Source: Rhipidocladum racemiflorum
Lineage: Eukaryota > Streptophyta > Magnoliopsida > Poales > Poaceae
Reading direction: 5' to 3'
NCBI GenBank assembly: GCA_036346355.1
Contig: CM070571.1
Span: 45,590,293-45,654,292 of the forward strand
DNA length: 64,000 bases
Shown here piece by piece: positions 60,417 through 64,000 of this stretch. A program made the translations under genes and the position numbers. Numbering within the stretch: the stretch's first letter is position 1; each line of letters begins with the position of its first letter. Under the pieces are notes generated by a model. It was not told where the DNA came from. It ran no database searches and worked only from the letters and a program-made list of their open reading frames with translations.

Positions 60417-61826
60417 TGAAAGGACCAACGATGTCGCCTAGAGGGGGGGTGAATAGGCGGATTTAAAATTACGCAGCGGAATTAAATCAAGCCGAAAGAG
60501 TCAACCCGAGTCTCCGGTTTTGGTCCGAATACTCGGCTTGTTCGAGTGTCCGGTATTGAATACCGGAGTCTCCGAGTTGAGTGGCTCGGGAACGCAACAC
60601 AAGTTTCTCAAACTTGCGCAAGATACTACTAAAAGTAAATAACAATAGCAACCTAGAACAAGTGCTAGTACGGATTTGAATTAAAGCTAGACAAAGAGCT
60701 AGATCTAGGGTTTACGGAGACAAATCCACACAAGCAACACAAGCAAATAAAGAGAGAGCGAGAGAAACGATTTTTCACCGAAGTTCGGATTCTTGAAGGG
60801 AATCCTACGTCTCCGTTGAGGTGGCTCGGTCACACTTGAGCCGGGGTCTCTTTCAACCCGTTTTCCTCCCGGTGTTGCACAAATGCACTCGCCGGTTTCA
60901 CTTCTTGTCTCTTCCCTTTCGGAGGCGAGACTCGCCTTCACAAACGGTAGGGCTCACCACACACGTCGGTAGCTCCCAGTGACTCCTAGCCGTCTAGGAG
61001 ACCTTCAACCTCCAAGAGTAATAACACCACGAAGAATCGCTTGGAGGATGAACTAGTGCTCAACAAGATGGAATGAATGCACTTAGCACTTTGCTTCTTC
61101 CTCTCCTCACCAAAATGAATCAACAACCAAATCAATTGGTGGGAGGAAGTGGGGGCTCTATTGAATGCTTAGAGATGGTTAGGAATGGCTTGAATGCTGC
61201 TATGAATGAGCTCAATAGAGATCCTAGCCGTTGGAGTGGAGTGGAGGCTTTAAATACCCTTTTTGAAAACTAACCGTTGCTCCACGAATTGTACAGGCCG
61301 GGGTGTCCGGACAAACAACCCGGAGACTCCGGGTTATCCGGAGACTCCGGACCAAATGTCCGGATACTCCGGACAAGCTGGAACCAATAGTAACCGAGGG
61401 GTCCAACCCGGAGACTCCGGACAAAATGTCCGGATACTCCGGATTGAATCCGGATACTCCGGACTGGTCATCCGGAGACTCCGGGTTACCCAGCTCGGTT
61501 GCAATTAAATCTTTTTGCAAAAGCAATGCATGAGTGCTAATTTTAGATGAAATACTTGATGTTGAGCACATGCACATCCTAATAGGCGATTTTTCATCGT
61601 ATCCTCTTAATAGTACGGCTATCCTTAAGACTCAAATAAAAAGAAAATTACACTTCATCGTCTTGATGCCGTTTTATCGAAATTTGATGCGCTTAGGACC
61701 GTTCAACTTCATTCCAAGCTTGATGTGATCTCGATAACTGCATTTCTCTGAGTTGAAGCATTAGATCACTTTAATTGTGTCATCATTAATCACCAAAATA
61801 AAATGAGGGGCCTAGATGCACTTTCA
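60417..61826 (-). mobile_element. Sirevirus LTR, 1410 bp
   Basis: The boundaries are TGAAAGGACC (60417) and GATGCACTTTCA (61826), a TG..CA LTR with TGAAAG/CTTTCA inverted ends. The purine tract directly to its right (on the minus strand, directly before the LTR) makes it the 3' LTR of a minus-strand element that extends past the window. The five bases TGTCA at 60412-60416 would be the target duplication. The partner copy is outside. It contains seven 13-base palindromes at 61320-61484. Confidence 0.85.
61320..61484. repeat. Seven CCGGA(G/T)ACTCCGG palindromes in the Sirevirus LTR
   Basis: Four copies of CCGGAGACTCCGG (61320, 61338, 61408, 61472) and three of CCGGATACTCCGG (61360, 61430, 61450), each 13 bases. 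More degraded versions lie near 60510-60580. Palindromic CCGG-rich repeats in the LTR are a known Sirevirus trait and are thought to be regulatory. Their role is not established here. Confidence 0.9.
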
Positions 61827-61840
61827 ATCTCCCCCTTTTT
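61827..61840 (-). other. Polypurine tract next to the Sirevirus 3' LTR
   Basis: On the minus strand AAAAAGGGGGAGAT directly precedes the LTR. Further tract-like motifs with GGGGGAG lie at about 61918-61929, 61990-62001 and 62201-62210, matching the multiple-tract arrangement known for Sireviruses. Confidence 0.85.
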
Positions 61841-62688
61841 GGTGAATTTATGACAACACAATTAAAGGTAGATGAAATGAAATGAAATAGACTTTAGCAA
61901 TTCGAATAAAAGGTGGAGCTCCCCCTAAATGTGTGCATTAGAAGAAATGAGTGGAATCAAATGCACATATTTAACGAGAAATAACCGAGAGCTCCCCCTC
62001 AAACAAAGCATCCGAGAATATATTGCAATTAATTGAAAGCAATCCATGCATAAAATAAGCAATAAAGACATTACAAGGAATAACAGAGTTCACGACACGA
62101 AATAAGCAAAGATATAAAGCAACACAAGTCCACAAGCGATAGCACAAGGAAAAAACGCAAACGCCCAACGCGACTAAAGACAACGCGACTAAAGATATCA
62201 CTCCCCCTTTGGCATCAAGACACCAAAAGAGGGAGAAACACGAAGAATCACTCGTCGTCGCCTTCGTCGTCGGACGCGGAGTACTCGCTGTCGGGTCATC
62301 TCCGGGCAAAGTGAGCGGAGGAGGTGATGCCGAAGAGCCGATCTGCAGAGGTGGCATCGCTACTCTCCTCGGAAGACCGGAGGAGTCGGGGAGAGATAGC
62401 CGCCATTGTGGCGGCGGATGCCGCGAATATCCTGACCATTCTTCTTGATCTGCCCGACTCATCACCTTACGCCTGGTGGAGATGTCGCGGCAAAGAAGGA
62501 AGACATGCTTGAGCATCCTCGAAGAGTGCTGCTCGGGACCTCGATGCCTTTCGGAAGGCAGGAGGAGGAGGCACAACAGAGGCGACGTAGAACTCGAGGC
62601 ACGGCCGCCGAGTCCTAGGAGCGGCAGGACCGAGGCGAGGAGCAGTGGAGCAGACGGAGGACGAACCTTGTATGAAAGGTGCTCCTCG
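61841..62688 (-). other. Sirevirus 3' internal region, decayed C-terminal coding part
   Basis: Downstream (minus strand) of the ORF at 62689-63510, coding-like sequence continues to about 62230 in shifting frames, ending in an acidic stretch. A stop closes the upstream ORF, and another in-frame stop lies further along. The remaining DNA to 61841 holds the purine-tract motifs and no gene. Frames over 62000-62580 with hydrophobic ends are not supported as a membrane protein. Confidence 0.45.
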
Positions 62689-63510
62689 TCACGACAAACT
62701 TGAGTCCACCGACGAAGTGATCAAAGCCATCACAAAAGGAGCGTAGGCTGCGGTAGCCATGTTGCTTTGCGCATTCTGTCTCATCGTCTCCCAGATGAAG
62801 TCAACAATATCAAATGGATGAGTGCGCTCAACGAGGTGGTAAAGCAAGTTCCTTCCATAGGAACTAATGGCAGATGCATCTCCCTCCTTGGGCCAGAGAG
62901 TGACCCTCAACATCATCTTAAGGACAGCAGGCACATCCTTCAAGCCCTTGATGGTCCCAACTGTAAAGCTCTTTGATGTGTCATATAGTGACTCAATCTC
63001 CTCAGCAGTCAAAACCTTCTTTGCGTGAAGCTTTGGGCTGTCATTGTAGCGAAGGTTGAGGACTCTAGCAAGCCTCTTTTGGTTGGCCTTGTACCACACC
63101 TTATCAGTCATCCACCAGATGGCCTCTTCAGTCTTGTCAAAGTACAAGGTGGCATAAAACTGCATGACAATCTCGTTGTTCCAATCATACTTGAAGGACA
63201 AGATGTCCTTGATCTGATGCAGCTCACAGATCTCAAGAACATGAGCGAACACTGGATGCTCAGCAGCTGCCATGTACTCCCAGTCAATGGTCTTCATCCT
63301 GACCACTGGGTGCTCAAGCGGGTAGAGGACCGTCTCATAATAATATGACTGAAACCGGTTCCAAAACCGGCGGTCCACATACTCGTCTTGATGGAAACTG
63401 AGCGGATCTTTCTTTCTTTGCTCAACAATAGCTTTGCCCTTGCCAGAACCCGTCCTGTAGTCAATCACTCTCATGGGATTGACTGACATAGGGTACCTCT
63501 GTGAAATCAT
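62689..63510 (-). CDS. Sirevirus extra ORF (putative plant transposon protein domain), 273 codons
   Basis: An unbroken minus-strand frame from ATG 63510. It shows RRFWNRFQSYYYETVLYP, VVRMKTIDWEYMAA, LSFKYDWNNEIVMQFYATLY and GDASAISSYGRNLLYH, which match by memory the uncharacterised domain called putative plant transposon protein, seen in extra ORFs of grass Sirevirus and other retroelements. It lies between where pol would be (to the right) and the 3' LTR, the place of the so-called env-like ORF of this group. It has no signal peptide or membrane segment in this part. Function is unknown. The original protein probably ran on past the stop near 62689. Confidence 0.75.
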   Translation of the reverse strand: MISQRYPMSVNPMRVIDYRTGSGKGKAIVEQRKKDPLSFHQDEYVDRRFWNRFQSYYYETVLYPLEHPVVRMKTIDWEYMAAAEHPVFAHVLEICELHQIKDILSFKYDWNNEIVMQFYATLYFDKTEEAIWWMTDKVWYKANQKRLARVLNLRYNDSPKLHAKKVLTAEEIESLYDTSKSFTVGTIKGLKDVPAVLKMMLRVTLWPKEGDASAISSYGRNLLYHLVERTHPFDIVDFIWETMRQNAQSNMATAAYAPFVMALITSSVDSSLS

Positions 63511-63582
63511 GTGTTGAAAAATTGGCTTAGAATTGAATTTGCAAAATGTGTTTGTTCATGTGTTTTATCAATTTGACAAGAA

Positions 63583-64000
63583 ACAGTAAGTTTCGCTTTG
63601 GCGCCAGACCAAACTTAAAGAAAACAGTAAGTTTTTCCATCTACGACGGACAAACTTTGTTGGTCTGTCGTGGACATGCTTTTGAACTCATTGAGCCAAA
63701 CTCAATTTTCCTCAACAACCAGTAAGTTGTGCATCTACGACGAACAAAGTTTTTGGGTCTGTCGTGAACGTGTTTTTTAGCTCATGAGTCGAACTCAATC
63801 TTCTAAGAAACCAGTAAGTTTTGCATATACGGCGGACAAACTTCTTTGGTCAGTCGTGAATGGCTTTTTGAGGTTTGATTTCGCATGTACGACGGACCGA
63901 TTTTGTTTGTCCGTCGTGAACGTGTTTTCGCCGGAATGATTTCTTCTTGGAACCGAAACTTCCACTTGTACAACGGACCGATTTTGTTTGTCCGTTGTGA
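63583..64000. repeat. Degenerate tandem array with ACGACGGAC..GTCCGTCGT hairpins
   Basis: Units of roughly 90 bases begin with (A)ACAGTAAGTTT or ACCAGTAAGTT and contain tctacgacggacaaac and a complementary gtctgtcgtgaacg. The clearest hairpin is ACGACGGAC (63889-63897) and GTCCGTCGT (63909-63917). At least four units are visible before the window ends. It lies just upstream of the 273-codon ORF, inside the Sirevirus. A single unit-like remnant is present at about 55930-55990. Confidence 0.8.

Noticed and set aside
61971..62576. Hydrophobic 201-codon minus-strand frame as a membrane (envelope) protein
   Set aside because: It is in a different frame from the likely continuation of the 273-codon ORF and crosses purine-tract motifs in non-coding DNA.
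63583..64000. CRISPR-like array
   Set aside because: Units are degenerate direct repeats with internal hairpins and no unique spacers, in a plant retrotransposon.

Overview
The window is nuclear DNA of a grass (Poaceae). The evidence is two genes with many short introns and plant-type protein architecture, GC-rich first exons, and a dense, nested load of grass-type transposable elements: long-LTR gypsy elements, copia and Sirevirus elements, Tourist, hAT and Mutator MITEs, PIF/Harbinger and a tRNA-derived SINE. I cannot name the species. No prokaryotic, organellar or CRISPR features are present.

Layout. 1-16 kb is repeat DNA. Two gypsy LTRs (one cut by the window edge, one a complete solo LTR with a CACAC target duplication) sit inside a decayed PIF/Harbinger element. 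After these come a truncated chromovirus-like gypsy element (LTR end, primer site, leader, gag start), an antisense copia integrase remnant and two hAT-type MITEs. 16.6-21.3 kb is an intact plus-strand gene for a 486-residue G3BP-like protein (NTF2 domain, acidic linker, RRM, RGG tail), preceded by a three-unit tandem repeat. 22.86-47.40 kb is a complete plus-strand RAD50 gene: 27 coding exons, 1316 residues, with all ATPase motifs and the zinc hook. Its introns hold most of the well-bounded transposons. Intron 8 has a SINE broken by a hAT element that is itself broken by a second hAT element. Intron 18 is 6 kb and holds gypsy, copia, MULE, hAT and Tourist pieces. The last intron holds a 1.8 kb element related to the MITE upstream of the G3BP gene.

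47.7-64 kb is again repeats: two MITEs with microsatellites, a FAR1/MULE-type pseudogene, a Sirevirus reverse-transcriptase/RNase H fragment with three nonsense codons, two inverted gypsy LTRs, and the 3' part of a minus-strand Sirevirus. The Sirevirus part has an LTR with seven CCGGA palindromes, several polypurine-tract-like motifs, an intact 273-codon ORF and a palindromic tandem array running off the window end.

How the genes work: RAD50 is the ATPase and coiled-coil subunit of the MRE11-RAD50-NBS1 DNA break repair complex. The G3BP-like protein is an RNA-binding, stress-granule-type protein. The two are neighbours in the same orientation, with about 1.6 kb between stop and start codons, and show no functional link beyond proximity. 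I found no convincing undescribed gene system. The most notable structures are the precisely bounded nested insertions, the conserved secondary-structure elements in the LTR family, a GC-AG intron in RAD50, and the palindromic arrays of the Sirevirus.
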